A stretch of 64,000 nt of DNA from Roseihalotalea indica (GCF_022458895.1 NZ_JAINFL010000019.1:1-64000), one strand, 5' to 3'; positions 39,900 through 50,700 are shown, counted from the stretch's first letter. A program made the numbers and translations. The notes: generated by a model not told the origin, from the letters alone.

Positions 39900-41243
39900 A
39901 TGGATCACGGAAAAATTCCCCTCTCAACAACCCGTCGAAAATTTATTGGTAGCGCATTAGGTACATTAGCTGGTATTACACTTGTACCTCGCCATGTATT
40001 AGGCGGCCCGGGTTTCACACCCCCAAGCGACCAAGTTGCTCTAGGATACATTGGTACCGGAAAACAGGCACGGGGTGCTTTATTTCGACAATTTATTGCA
40101 ATTCCTGAAGTTAAAATCGTAGCTGCCTGCGATGTTGACGCTCAAAAGCTAGAGAGTTTTAAGCAAATGACATCGGCCTACTATGCCGAACAGAATCAGC
40201 AAGCCAGATATAAGGGCTTTCAAACCTACGCAGATCTTCGCCAATTACTGGAGCATGACGATATAGATGCCGTCATTGTGGCTACTCCAGACCACTGGCA
40301 CGCACTTGCTTCTATTATGGCGTGTGAAGCGGGAAAAGATGTTTATTGTGAGAAGCCTCTGTCACTTACAGTTAAAGAAGGACGAGCTATGGTAGAGGCC
40401 ACCCGGAAACATAAGCGGGTATTTCAGACAGGAAGTATGCAGCGCTCCTGGGAAGATTTTCATCGTGCCGCAGAGTTGGTTATCAATGGGTATATTGGCG
40501 AAATTCAGAAGGTAATAGTAAGTGTGGGCGGTCCTCCCGAAGAGTGCGATCAACCAGCAGAGCCTAAGCCCGATTATTTAGATTGGAATATGTGGCAAGG
40601 GCCAGCTTCAGCACGAGAATACAGTTCATTTTTTGCACCTCCGATGGATTGGGACGGATGGGCTCGCTGGCGCTACTGTAAAAATTATGGCGGAGGCGGC
40701 ATGACTGACTGGGGCGCTCATATGTTTGACATCGCTCAGTGGGCACTCGGTATGGATGCCAGCGGACCAGTAGAAGTCATTCCACCTGATGGAAAAGCGT
40801 ATCCGGCATTAACGTATATTTATGATAATGGCGTACCCATGATTCGGGAAGATTTTAGAAAAGGTAATGCGGTACGTTTTGAAGGAAGTGATGGAGTCAT
40901 TGAGGTAAGCCGACAATTTTTAAATATGCCTGAGAATTTGCAGAATCAGGAAATAGGTGAGAATGAAATTCATCTCTATAAAAGTCGCGATCACTATCGA
41001 GATTGGCTAAATGCAATTAAAGAACGCTCTCGGCCAATCTGCGACGTAGAAGTGGGGCATCGTACCGCGACGGTTTGTAATATTGGCAATATTGCTTACG
41101 AATTAAACCGCCCATTACGATGGAATCCTAAGAAAGAGAAATTTAAAGGTGACCGTGAAGCTAACAAGATGCTAGCGCGAGAGGACCGGAATTTCTGGGA
41201 AGAAATTCCTTCAAAGAATACTGCGCAAAGAATTGGGTCGTAA
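39900..41243 (+). CDS. Tat-exported Gfo/Idh/MocA family oxidoreductase (1)
   Basis: The 447-residue protein has a twin-arginine signal (STTRRKFIGSALGTLAGITL), then a Rossmann NAD(P) domain (VALGYIGTGKQARG) with the family motif CEKPLSLTVKEGRAMVEATR. The Lys in EKP is a conserved catalytic or cofactor-binding residue. The C-terminal part has GGGMTDWGAHMFDIAQWALG, usual for Bacteroidota members that oxidise or reduce sugars. The exact sugar is unknown. It shares PRHVLGG.GF.PPSD after the signal with the convergent protein at 41334. The pair ends on a shared terminator. Confidence 0.9.
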   Translation: MDHGKIPLSTTRRKFIGSALGTLAGITLVPRHVLGGPGFTPPSDQVALGYIGTGKQARGALFRQFIAIPEVKIVAACDVDAQKLESFKQMTSAYYAEQNQQARYKGFQTYADLRQLLEHDDIDAVIVATPDHWHALASIMACEAGKDVYCEKPLSLTVKEGRAMVEATRKHKRVFQTGSMQRSWEDFHRAAELVINGYIGEIQKVIVSVGGPPEECDQPAEPKPDYLDWNMWQGPASAREYSSFFAPPMDWDGWARWRYCKNYGGGGMTDWGAHMFDIAQWALGMDASGPVEVIPPDGKAYPALTYIYDNGVPMIREDFRKGNAVRFEGSDGVIEVSRQFLNMPENLQNQEIGENEIHLYKSRDHYRDWLNAIKERSRPICDVEVGHRTATVCNIGNIAYELNRPLRWNPKKEKFKGDREANKMLAREDRNFWEEIPSKNTAQRIGS

Positions 41244-41260
41244 TCGTATTCAACAAAATA

Positions 41261-41289
41261 TAAAGCCAGTTTAGTAGAAACTGGCTTTA
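41261..41289. terminator. Bidirectional terminator between the two oxidoreductases
   Basis: TAAAGCCAGTTT (41261–41272) and AAACTGGCTTTA (41278–41289) form a perfect 12-bp stem with loop AGTAG. It lies 17 bp after the first gene and 45 bp from the stop of the convergent one. Confidence 0.8.
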
Positions 41290-41333
41290 TTGATATAAGG
41301 GGTAAAATTATAAAGCAACTTCAACTATAATAA

Positions 41334-42755
41334 TCAGGCCATTTCCCACCCCTCTCGCACTGGCTCACGAATATACTGATCAGCATCGGGTAGCCCTTTC
41401 GCTTTCATCTGTTCGGCATCCCATTCAATTTTCTGGCCTCCCATCCGTAGTGAAAGCACTCCGAGCAGTGTAATTTCAGTTAGGCGGGCACCATACTCAA
41501 AGTTGGCACTGGAAGCCGGTCCGCCTTTAATGGCATCAATCCAATCGCGGAAATGGCCGTTAGACCGGGGAATGGAGGGTTTGGGTGGCGTAAAAGCCTC
41601 TCGCTGTGATTCAGGAAAGATCATCGGTACGCGTTCACCTCCATCATTTAAGATGATACCTTTATCTCCTACGAACATGGTGCCCCGTCGGGGCAGCGTT
41701 TCACCTTTAGGCAACATCTCCGGTTGTGCAGGTCGGAGACCGCCTGAGTACCAGGTAAGCTTTAGTGGTGGTTGTTCACCCCGAGCCGGAAAGTGGTAAT
41801 AGCCAATTTCTCCGTAAGGGTCAATGTTACTGTCGCTATATCCGGCAGGCAGTATTTCTACGCTTTCGGGAGCTGCCAGATCAAAAGCCCAGGTTGAGGC
41901 ATCCATGTCATGGCACCCAAAATCACCTAATGCCCCGCAACCAAACATCCAGAAGTCTCGCCAGGTAACGGGTACGTAGTCTTCATGAAAAGGAACAGGT
42001 TGGCGGGTGCCCAGCCATAAGTCCCAGTCAAATCCTACGGGAAGGGTAGAAGTGCCGGTAGGCAAACCTTTAAGACCAGGTACCCAACGAGTAGCCGGCA
42101 CCCAGGCATGGACTTCCCGCACCGGGCCAATAGCTCCGGCTCGGAGGTACTCCACGGTTTGCCGTATGCCATCAGCACTATGCCCGCTATTGCCCATCTG
42201 AGTAGCCAGCCCCGTTTCTTTGGCAACTTTCTGCACCTGACGAGCCTCCCAGATATTATGCGTAAGAGGCTTTTCACAGTAAATATGCTTACCGGCTCGC
42301 ATGGCTAACAGCGAAATATAGGCGTGAGTGTGATCCGGAGTAGAGCAGACAATTCCATCAATTCCGGATTCTTTCTCCAACATTTCTCGAAAATCCAGAT
42401 ACTCTGCCACTCGGAAAGAAGGATCTTTAGCATTGTAGTGCTCCTCAATCATTTCTATGACTGGGCCACGTCCGGCTTCGGAGCGATAATAGAAGTCTGC
42501 CAGATTCCAGTAGTTAGATGGATCGGCAACAGCGGTTACCCGCACATCGTCCAGTTTAAGAAATTCTCCGGTGTTCTGCCGTCCTTTGCCACCAACTCCT
42601 ACCATCCCTAGCATTACCGTATCGCTGGGAGGTACGAAACCACGTCCGCCCAGCACATGGCGGGGTACAATAAAAAAACTGGCAGCAGCGCAGGAAGCGC
42701 CTTTAATAAAATCTCTTCGGGAGTTTTGCGAAGATAGATGAAGGTTATTGTCCAT
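41334..42755 (-). CDS. Tat-exported Gfo/Idh/MocA family oxidoreductase (2)
   Basis: The 473-residue protein has the Tat signal SQNSRRDFIKGASCAAASFF and the Rossmann region VMLGMVGVGGKGRQ. The conserved EKPLTHNIWEARQV and GALGDFGCHDMDASTWAFDL follow. It belongs to the larger exported branch that acts on glycosidic or sugar substrates with tightly bound NAD. Its identity to the protein at 39900 is limited outside the signal, EKP and GxxxxDxxxH motifs, so they probably have different substrates. No sugar transporter is beside it. Confidence 0.9.
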   Translation of the reverse strand: MDNNLHLSSQNSRRDFIKGASCAAASFFIVPRHVLGGRGFVPPSDTVMLGMVGVGGKGRQNTGEFLKLDDVRVTAVADPSNYWNLADFYYRSEAGRGPVIEMIEEHYNAKDPSFRVAEYLDFREMLEKESGIDGIVCSTPDHTHAYISLLAMRAGKHIYCEKPLTHNIWEARQVQKVAKETGLATQMGNSGHSADGIRQTVEYLRAGAIGPVREVHAWVPATRWVPGLKGLPTGTSTLPVGFDWDLWLGTRQPVPFHEDYVPVTWRDFWMFGCGALGDFGCHDMDASTWAFDLAAPESVEILPAGYSDSNIDPYGEIGYYHFPARGEQPPLKLTWYSGGLRPAQPEMLPKGETLPRRGTMFVGDKGIILNDGGERVPMIFPESQREAFTPPKPSIPRSNGHFRDWIDAIKGGPASSANFEYGARLTEITLLGVLSLRMGGQKIEWDAEQMKAKGLPDADQYIREPVREGWEMA

Positions 42756-43525
42756 AGATAAGGGAGTTTGAGTAGTCTATCATTATCTTTCTTACTGACC
42801 AATATACAAAAAGACTGACCCAATATTCTTTCAATAGAGTACTTAAGGGCGATTGTGATTTATCTTTTTGTAAAAGTCAGTGTGAAACGGTAATCACTAC
42901 GGCTACTTTGCGCATCCTACTCCTCATTTTGCTGTAATAAAATATGAAATCACGTAAAGAAATGCCAAAGTAGCTGAATCTGGCCTGCCTTTCTGCGACC
43001 ACTTTCTAGCGATAGTTTATTAACTAACATATGACATATGCTAATATCTGTCTGCCAGAAAGTAATGAGATGTTCAATAAAAGCTTGAGTATGCTAAGCA
43101 CCTGGGAAGTTAGAGGCTAGATACTTTCCCAGCAGAATTTAGGGTTGCTAAAGAGGTCGACAATATTTAATGCAAAGATGAATGTTGATTTTCAAGCGGA
43201 TTTAGATCTAAATTTGATCAGTCCGCGCCCCTTTTTTCTCAAGCATCGTAAATTACAAGCAACATTTCTGGGACGTCTATTCAGTTTTTGGTCTCGAGTG
43301 TGATATGTTCTGCCACTCACCTCTTAAGCCACATGGATGCGGGGTTTCACCTATACTCTTAAAGTTTTTCCCTCTGTTTTATGACTAAATAATACGTGCG
43401 TACTGAATCGTCATTGCTTCATAAGCAAGTAGCCTCCCTTAATACTTATTTGCAAAATGCGGGAACAAATTTCTTACAGGTTAATTACGGCTCCCCATAA
43501 ATTTCATTTGCGTAATGTTTAAACC
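42756..43525. other. Long intergenic stretch between oxidoreductase 2 and gene 43526
   Basis: This 770-bp stretch is the longest without a gene in the window. I found no open frame that resembles a protein and no clear RNA. ATTTAGATCTAAAT near 43200 is a perfect 14-bp palindrome of unknown meaning. A promoter for 43526 is expected near its right end, but TTATTTGC at about 43447 is only a partial match to TAnnTTTG. Confidence 0.35.
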
Positions 43526-44029
43526 ATGAAAGTAAATTCTAAATCGAACATTCAATCAGCCGTTCAACTGGCTATTTTCCAGATGGAAAATATACAACCT
43601 CAAGTAGGAGAACGCTGTCCTGTATCTATCTACCTGAAAGCGGGAATAGACTTAATAGCCTCAACGCAAAAACCAATTCAAAGCGATGATCAGTTAAAGC
43701 TGGTTCAGAGAATGAATGCTGAATTAGAAAATACCTATACTCAATTTAAAGAGCACGTGGGTGTGTTACAGATTGCTTTACAGAACGACCTGGAGACTCT
43801 ATACTCTTTAAATATTCAAAAAATATCTTCCAATAAATGGGCACGCGTACGGCAGGCGGCTTATTTCTATAGGCAAATACAGGCTCAAAACCTTAATCTG
43901 GAGAATTACGGTATCAGCAAAGGTGAAATTCAACAGTCAAGCGCAGAGGTTGAGGCTTTGCTTGAGATGAAAAAGGAGTGCGCCCGGAAGAAAAAAAGAT
44001 TGATGAAGGCTACTCCGATCATTATATGA
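43526..44029 (+). CDS. Helical protein, paralogue of 39585, C-terminus formed by a MITE-like repeat
   Basis: The 167-residue protein is mostly helical, with no signal peptide or membrane segment. Residues about 41–75 (GIDLIASTQKPIQ, LVQRMNAELENTY) align with the small protein at 39585, so both belong to one unrecognised family. The last codons, GGCTACTCCGATCATTATATGA, are the left end of repeat copy E, so the tail ATPIII and the stop come from the repeat. The original gene may have been longer. Neighbours are the two oxidoreductases on one side and a phosphatase gene on the other. Confidence 0.65.
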   Translation: MKVNSKSNIQSAVQLAIFQMENIQPQVGERCPVSIYLKAGIDLIASTQKPIQSDDQLKLVQRMNAELENTYTQFKEHVGVLQIALQNDLETLYSLNIQKISSNKWARVRQAAYFYRQIQAQNLNLENYGISKGEIQQSSAEVEALLEMKKECARKKKRLMKATPIII

Positions 44030-44172
44030 GAAGTAGTTTGCTTTGAAAGTTTGGTCTGATCGGCAGGTGAGTGTTTGTTACTGGGGGCAATCATTGGGAG
44101 TCCGTACGGGTACCTTCCTCCTGCATCCGCTTCCTATCATGTCTCTAAAAGAAAATCAGAATAACGTCTAAT
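44004..44172 (+). repeat. MITE-like intergenic repeat, copy E
   Basis: It begins GGCTACTCCGATCATTATAT, shares GCTTTGAAAGTTTGGTCTGA and CGGCAGGTGAGTG with copy A, and ends CTAAAAGAAAATCAGAATAA plus CGTCTAAT. It overlaps the last 26 bases of the gene at 43526. The orientation is as copies A and D. Confidence 0.7.
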
Positions 44173-44241
44173 CATAAAGCACCGTTACAGGTATTCTAGT
44201 GCCAGCTCTTAGTAACTAAAAGCTCCGTAAAATGTGCTTCC

Positions 44242-45651
44242 TTACTCATTTCCCTGAGTTTTCTTTAAGTCATAAGGAACTGTATTTTCGTGAGTGAAAG
44301 GAGGGATGGCATCGTCCTGTAGTTCTAAAAACTGATTGGGACCTTTCTCTTGCTTAATCAGTTCGAAAGCATCGTATAACTCACCAATAGCGGTGTACGC
44401 TTCGTAGCGCAGCGTGTCTCCGTCAATGTTAATCAACTGGAACAACTGAGTGTTTTCGGCAGTGCGGTCGCGAGAAGCTTCATAGTTATCCCAGTTTCCC
44501 TTTACATCGTACATCTTGCCGCCACTCACTGATACCACGTAGACCGTTCCGGTAACGTCGCGCATATTCACTCCGTCAGGTACATTTTCAGCGAGTGGTT
44601 CTACCCGCCCGCGGGCATAGCTGTGATCGTGGCCTTGTAGTACAATATCTACCTGATGTTTATCAAAAATGGGTTTCCACAGCTTGCGCAGCTCCTCGTT
44701 ATCCCGGTCACCGGAGGCAGAAAAAAGAGGATGGTGGAAACTAACGACCGACCAGGGGTGAGGATTATCAGTTAGCACCTGGTCAGCCCAGGCGGCTTGT
44801 TTTTCGTGCATCTCGTTAGAGTTGAGTACTACAATGCGGGTGCCCTGGTAGTCTACGTAGTAGGCAGTTTCCTTCAGGCTGTCCGGACCATTCTCGGGTA
44901 GCGTAAATTGTGGGTGCCATTGCACGGCTAAGTGTTCAATATCGTTTTCTTCTTCCAGTTCGGTATACCCTTCGTATTCGTGGTTGCCAGGTAGTGGCAG
45001 ACTGGGCAAGGTGCGGTGAATCCACCCGCCAGCGGTAAACCACTCGTGCCAGTCCAGTTCGCTGTGGGCATCATTTACCAGGTCACCGGCATGAATGATG
45101 AAGCGGGCATCCGGGGCAGTACGATACCCTTCGCGGATCAGACGAGACCATAGGTCTAGTATGTTATTCTGGGCATCACCTACATACAGAAAAGAGAACG
45201 GTTTAGCTTCCTGGCTGGCTGTGCGAAACTGAATCCATTCGCTCCAGTGCTCTCCATCACCTACGCGGTAGGCATACAGGGTATCAGGGGTGAGGCCGGT
45301 GAACGTGACTGAGTGGTAGTTTGCTTTACTTTCGGCACTTTTTACCCGAGAAGCATCCATGGTGGTAGTGGTGGCTTCAACTCGCTTGGCATTTCGCCAG
45401 AAGCGGGGAGCCGCCGTAGCAATGGCAATCTCGCCATACGCTTGTTTGGTGCGGGTATCCGTTCGCCAGGTTACGCTCTGGGTCGTAGCCGGATCATCCG
45501 AGAAATTGAGCACAATATGGTCGGGCTGCTCAGAAGGGAGACGCCATTTTACCGGAAACTGAGGTTTAGAGTATTCTTCCTGAGCATACGTAAGGGAAGA
45601 TAAAAGAAGCAACAGGGCTAGTGCGGGCAAACAGGTTGGTCGGATCGTCAT
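44242..45651 (-). CDS. Purple acid phosphatase-like metallophosphoesterase, exported
   Basis: The 469-residue protein has a signal peptide ending at SSLTYAQ. A fibronectin-III-like N-terminal domain follows (about 35–150: DHIVLNFSDDPATTQSVTWR, TPDTLYAYRVGDGEHWSEW). The dinuclear-metal phosphoesterase domain has VGDAQNN, AGDLVND, GNHEYEG, SFHHPLF and GHDHSYARG. These are the five metal-binding blocks of purple acid phosphatases. It would release phosphate from organic esters in the periplasm or outside. It ends in polar residues, without a T9SS tail that I can see. Confidence 0.9.
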   Translation of the reverse strand: MTIRPTCLPALALLLLLSSLTYAQEEYSKPQFPVKWRLPSEQPDHIVLNFSDDPATTQSVTWRTDTRTKQAYGEIAIATAAPRFWRNAKRVEATTTTMDASRVKSAESKANYHSVTFTGLTPDTLYAYRVGDGEHWSEWIQFRTASQEAKPFSFLYVGDAQNNILDLWSRLIREGYRTAPDARFIIHAGDLVNDAHSELDWHEWFTAGGWIHRTLPSLPLPGNHEYEGYTELEEENDIEHLAVQWHPQFTLPENGPDSLKETAYYVDYQGTRIVVLNSNEMHEKQAAWADQVLTDNPHPWSVVSFHHPLFSASGDRDNEELRKLWKPIFDKHQVDIVLQGHDHSYARGRVEPLAENVPDGVNMRDVTGTVYVVSVSGGKMYDVKGNWDNYEASRDRTAENTQLFQLINIDGDTLRYEAYTAIGELYDAFELIKQEKGPNQFLELQDDAIPPFTHENTVPYDLKKTQGNE

Positions 45652-45733
45652 ACAACAAAGATAGACGAAATACGCTTAAGCGGAAATCAACGGGGCGTTA
45701 CGTAATTGTTAAGATCGCTATTGTATGGATTGA

Positions 45734-46483
45734 TCAGGTGTTGCCACGCTGGCGAACAATCTCGTACAGACCAATAGCAGCCGCTACGGATACATTGAGA
45801 GAGGCCACCTGACCCGTCATAGGGATTTTCACCGAAGCATCAGCCAGTTTAAGGTAGGCTTCGGAGATACCATCTTCTTCTGAACCCATCAGTAAAGCAA
45901 TCGGACCTTGTAGGTCTTGCTGGGGTAGCAGGTTATCGGTTTTTTCGGTACAGGCGATCACCCGGATGCCACTGCTTTTCAGGTATTGGATAGTTCGCTT
46001 CAGGTTCTCTTCGCGGCAAATGGGGATGTAGTTTAGGGCACCGGCGGAGGCTTTCATGGCATCTCCCCCCAGGCGAGCGTTGCCCTTATCAGGAATAACA
46101 ATACCGTGCACGCCCAGGCACTCAGCTGTGCGGGCAATGGCGCCAAAGTTTCGCACATCAGTCACCCGATCTACTATCACCAGAAACGGCTCCTGCCCGC
46201 GCTGATAGCTCTCGTTGATGATATGGTCTAGGGAGGCATAAACTACCGAGGAGATAAAGGCAATGACCCCCTGATGGTTTTTGCGGGTAACCCGATTTAG
46301 TTTCTCAATGGGCACCTGGCTAACGGGTATGTGTCGCTGACGAGCCTCGGTAATTAACTCGCGGAACATATCGCTCTGGGTGCCTTTCTGCACCAGGATA
46401 CGTTCAATTTCGCGGTCGGCCTGAAGGGCCTCCATTACGGCACGCGTGCCAAAAGCAATATCTGATTTGGGGTGCTGGTTCAC
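45734..46483 (-). CDS. rlmB: 23S rRNA 2'-O-ribose methyltransferase RlmB (TrmH/SpoU family)
   Basis: About 249 residues are read from the GTG at 46483. The N-terminal substrate-binding domain (DIAFGTRAVMEALQADREIE, RHIPVSQVPIEKLNRVT) precedes the SPOUT knot motifs: VDRVTDVRNFGAIARTAECL with the catalytic Arg/Asn, ALLMGSEEDGIS and IPMTGQVASLNVSVAAAIGL. The enzyme methylates G2251 of 23S rRNA in E. coli. The start GTG overlaps the upstream stop as GTGA, so translation is coupled. An upstream ATG at 46528 would overlap the previous gene by 49 bp and is less likely. Confidence 0.92.
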   Translation of the reverse strand: MNQHPKSDIAFGTRAVMEALQADREIERILVQKGTQSDMFRELITEARQRHIPVSQVPIEKLNRVTRKNHQGVIAFISSVVYASLDHIINESYQRGQEPFLVIVDRVTDVRNFGAIARTAECLGVHGIVIPDKGNARLGGDAMKASAGALNYIPICREENLKRTIQYLKSSGIRVIACTEKTDNLLPQQDLQGPIALLMGSEEDGISEAYLKLADASVKIPMTGQVASLNVSVAAAIGLYEIVRQRGNT

Positions 46484-47715
46484 AGTGTTTTTCTGCCCTT
46501 TCTCCACAGGTCTATATTTCGGTACCAAAAGCGTTTATATTCTTCATCGCGTACCAGGTTGTAGTGCTGGTCGGTGAAGATGTTCCTTACCTTCATAAAG
46601 GTAAAAGACATATTAACTAAGTTGTTATCGGCGGCATAAATCCAGACTTCCTTCTCGTCGTCCCGGTATACGTCATTGGGTTTGCCGTACAGGGTGTAGA
46701 TCATGCCCATGCCGGTTTTCCAGCCCTCTTTGTAAGTAGTAAACAGTTGGTTGGCTTTCGTTGCCTGCCGGAAATAATCGCGTATAATGATTTTTGCCCG
46801 GTCCTGGGAGCGGGTCATGCGCATCCAATAACTATCCAAAGCCATTTTGGGATCGCTTCCTTCTCTAAGTTCGTCCATTTCCTCAGCCGTGCTGATGTAG
46901 CGTAAAGGACCAATCACCTCTTCTGTTTTTACCAGCCTCGGATAATAGTGGGTTTCTACCCGGAACGAGATTCCGGAGAGGGATGTGGTATCCATTTGAG
47001 CAAAGTACAGTCCTTCTTCTTCAAAGGTAAAGGCACTGTCTAGGGGAAATTGAAATAAAGAATCTACGGTGAGGTTCGATTGTACTTCGCTGCCAGTGCC
47101 ACCCATAGGCGGTGGGTTGGGCTCAAAATCATGGTCATAATAATAGGCATACGCCGCAGAATCCTGCCCGGATAGGGATATTATCCGCACACTCTCGTGC
47201 TGAGGAATGAAGTTCTCAAAGATGGGAATGTCTTCGGACGCCCGCATCAGCAACAGAGAGGAAAGGGGGAAGTTCTGGTCGGTTTCCAGAGAGATATCGT
47301 AACGCAGCGGCAGTTCTGCCCCGGCCACCGTTACGGTCAGGTACAGAAACACGTAGTTAGCATTATCTTGCAGTGATATTGGAAACCGATAGTACGATAT
47401 ACTTTCTTCCTGCTTAATCAGGTCATTAGCAGTGAGGGACTGGGTTGTGAGCACCGTCTTGGTGGTATAGTCTGGTCGCACTTCGTACTGAATAGCCGGA
47501 AGCTCGTTACCCGTCCGGTTAATTACCTGCAAAAATACGATGGCCTCATTGTCTGCCCGAGCTACTTTTGCATTGACCAGCACCGGGGCTTCCAGATCGT
47601 ATACGTAGCTTACATTGGTCTTTGATAAATCCGCCTGCCCTGGTTGTGCCCACCCCAACGCCGTCATAAAGCAGCAGATGCTTGAACTAATCAGATAACG
47701 GATGGTCTGTTTCAT
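46480..47715 (-). CDS. GWxTD domain protein
   Basis: This 411-residue exported protein has a signal peptide ending at ALGWAQ and a long β-rich middle. The C-terminal GWxTD domain reads YKEGWKTGMGMIYTLYGKPN, then VYRDDEKEVWIYAADNNLVN, and YNLVRDEEYKRFWYRNID. The fifth residue of the name motif is Gly here instead of Asp. The function is not known; the family is widespread in Bacteroidota and Acidobacteria. It is translationally coupled to rlmB (GTGA overlap), a frequent neighbour. Confidence 0.88.
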   Translation of the reverse strand: MKQTIRYLISSSICCFMTALGWAQPGQADLSKTNVSYVYDLEAPVLVNAKVARADNEAIVFLQVINRTGNELPAIQYEVRPDYTTKTVLTTQSLTANDLIKQEESISYYRFPISLQDNANYVFLYLTVTVAGAELPLRYDISLETDQNFPLSSLLLMRASEDIPIFENFIPQHESVRIISLSGQDSAAYAYYYDHDFEPNPPPMGGTGSEVQSNLTVDSLFQFPLDSAFTFEEEGLYFAQMDTTSLSGISFRVETHYYPRLVKTEEVIGPLRYISTAEEMDELREGSDPKMALDSYWMRMTRSQDRAKIIIRDYFRQATKANQLFTTYKEGWKTGMGMIYTLYGKPNDVYRDDEKEVWIYAADNNLVNMSFTFMKVRNIFTDQHYNLVRDEEYKRFWYRNIDLWRKGRKTL

Positions 47716-47777
47716 AGAGGTTATGTAGGTCCGTAAAACACCAGCATGCTGGCGAGCATATCATTACTGGGTTACAG

Positions 47778-50700
47778 TTATAGGTTTATTTGATTATAGT
47801 AACGTTGCAAAGCTTCCTGATACTTTTGTAGCTGTTCGGTTTTTCCGGCGGTTTGCAATGCCTGAGCTACCTGGTTCAGCATAATCCACTGTCGTTGAAG
47901 CTCGTAGCCCCCTCTTTTGTTTTCTTCAATCAGGTAGGTGAGCATGGCATCGGCGCGGTCGCCAATTACCTGCGCCATTTCTATCGCTTTTTCATCTTCA
48001 CCGGCTTCAAACATTAAAGGGATTGACTGAGCCGAAACGTAATCGTACGGGATAGACGCATCGGGAATAAGCTCGAGACTACGAGTCAATGTATTACGCG
48101 CTTTTTCGGTACGTCCGGCATCTAGCAGGGCGCGGGCCAGGCTGTTGAAGCTGGAACGATGGTTCAGGGCAAAGTTACGGTAATCTTCATTATAGTATAC
48201 CTCCGGGTTATTCAGCTCTCGCCAGTGGAAGTTTTCCATCATGTTGGTATACATCACATCCAGGTTAACCAGCTCATCATTCGGCTCGGGGTTCTCAATG
48301 GGTAGCAGGCGGTAGGCATTACCTTCCTGTACCACATTGTTTTTCAGATCAAGGTTAACCCCCAGCAATGAGGTGTTATTGAAGTAGATGGGGCGCTCCC
48401 ACTTGTTGGTGGCAATCAGGTCCAGAATCATCAGGTCTTTCTTCTCTAATGCCCGGCCTTTCAGATCAATAAACATACGGTCGGTCACCAGGTTGCGCAT
48501 CTCTACCGGCACAATATCCCGCAATTGCTGGGGTATTATCTGCTGTAGGCTATCGCCTCCGGTGGAGGTTTGCGTGCTTTCGCTGGTATCCAGGGTTTCT
48601 ACATTAAGGTAGAAGGTTTTAGACGGCACCGTATTATAATCAGCCCGAGCGTTTTGAAGCTTGAGGGCCGGCGAGTTTTTCTGAATCAGGGCAAGGTACT
48701 GCTCCAGGTTAATCGCTCCTTTTACCTGGGGGTTTTGCACAAAGGGCAGATAGTCATTGGGTCCACCTTGTTTGTATTGTTCCTTCGTTAGAGAGAAGGG
48801 GAGTGGGTCAGACTCGTAAGCCTGTCGGGTCATTTGCTCAATGTACCAGTCGGTGTTGAAGTAGCTTAGCACGATAACCCGCACGTCGGTACGGAACCCT
48901 TCTACCTCCTGGGCATACCATAAGGGGAAGGTGTCATTATCACCACCGGTAAACAGGATAGCGTTGGGCGCGCAGGAGGCCAGGAAGTTCTTGGCGGAGT
49001 CAACCGAGAAATAGCGGTTAGAACGGTCATGATCGTCCCAGCCCTGGGCGGCCATGATGCCCGGTACAATCAGGCAGACCACCCCGGCAATTAACCCGGC
49101 ATTGCGGTGGTTCTTCACAAACTGACTGATGAACTGGCTCAGGGCCATGACCCCGAAACCAATCCAGATGGTAAAGGCATAGAATGATCCGGCGTAGATA
49201 TAGTCTCGCTCGCGAGGCTCTACCGGGGGCGAGTTCAGGTACACCACCAGGCCGATGCCCGTTAGCAGGAATAATACCCCTACTACTGAGAAGCTTTTCA
49301 CATCTTTCCGGTACTGAAAGAACAGCCCGACGAGCCCAAGGATGAGCGGCAGCATGTAGAACTGGTTGCGCCCCTTGTTGCTGGCCAGTATGTCGGGTAT
49401 GCCCTGATCGCCCTCCCACGGACGGAGCCATGCGGCCTCTTTAATGTCACTCTCCCGCCCGGCAAAGTTCCACATGAAGTAGCGCATGTACATATGGCCC
49501 AGCTGATAGCGCACGAAGAACCAGACATTGTCGGTAAATTTGGGCTCCTCATTAGGGCCGATGTTCATCCACTGCCGGTATAGGTCCGGATGGTTGCCCT
49601 GGGTGCTGTAAGCGCGGGGAAAGGGAGTGCTTTTCTTAGGATCGTAGGTATTTTCCAGTCGGTAATCGGCAATCACGTACTTATCTTCGCCTTTCTCGTA
49701 GATAGGTGCACCTTCTTTCTGGTCTACCAGATCAGCCGTAAAATACTGCCCGTAAACCAGGGGGCGGCTGCCGTACTGCTCCCGTTTCAGGTAAGATGTA
49801 AAGCTGATGAAGGTTTCGGGATTGTTCTCGTCAATGGGTGGGTTATACCGAGAGCGGATGATTACTACCGAATAGGAAGAGTACCCGATCAGGATAAATG
49901 TGAGAGACAGTAGAAAGGTGTTTAGCACGGGTCTTTTGTGCTGAATAGAATAGCGGATGCCATACACCAGCCCACCGATGAGCAGTAGGCCGAAGATGAC
50001 GAAACCAGAACCAAAGGGCAGCCCAATGCTGTTTACCGAGAACACTTCTATTTTACCGGCAATGGTAGGCAGGCCGGGGATTACCCCAATCAGGATGAGG
50101 AGGATAAGCGCACCACTGATGAGCAGGGTGGTTACCACACCACGGGTGGTGGTTTGGTGCTTGTGGAAGTAGTAGATAAGACCCAGAGCGGGGATGGTTA
50201 CCAGGTTGAGCAGGTGCACCCCGATAGAAAGCCCCATGGTGTAAGCAATCAGAATCAGCCAGCGGTTGGATGCGGCCTCGTCGTGAATGGTTTCCCACTT
50301 CAGGATGGCCCAGAACACAAAGGCGGTGAAGAACTGGGAAAGACCGTATACTTCAGCTTCGGTAGCCGAAAACCAGATAGAATCTGAGAACACACAGGCC
50401 AATGCGCCTACCACGCCGCCCGCCAGCAACCATACCTTTTGGGCTGGGGTTTCTTCCCCTAACCTCACGCGCAAGACCTTATGGCCCAGCAGGGTGATGG
50501 TCCAGAACAGGAACATGTTTGCCGCAGCCGTGCTGATCACACTCACCATATTCACCCAGAAGGCTACCATCTCTTCATTACCAAAAGAGAGGAAGGAGAA
50601 AAGGCGGCCAATGAGCAGAAACAAGGGAGCGCCGGGTGGGTGCGGTACCTCCAGTTTATAGGATACGGCGATAAACTCACCACAGTCCCAGAAGCTGGCG

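Noticed and set aside
44242..45651. Type IX secretion tail on the phosphatase and other exported proteins
   Set aside because: The C-termini end in short polar sequences and lack the Ig-like CTD pattern with its final Lys-rich strand, so T9SS export is not supported for them.
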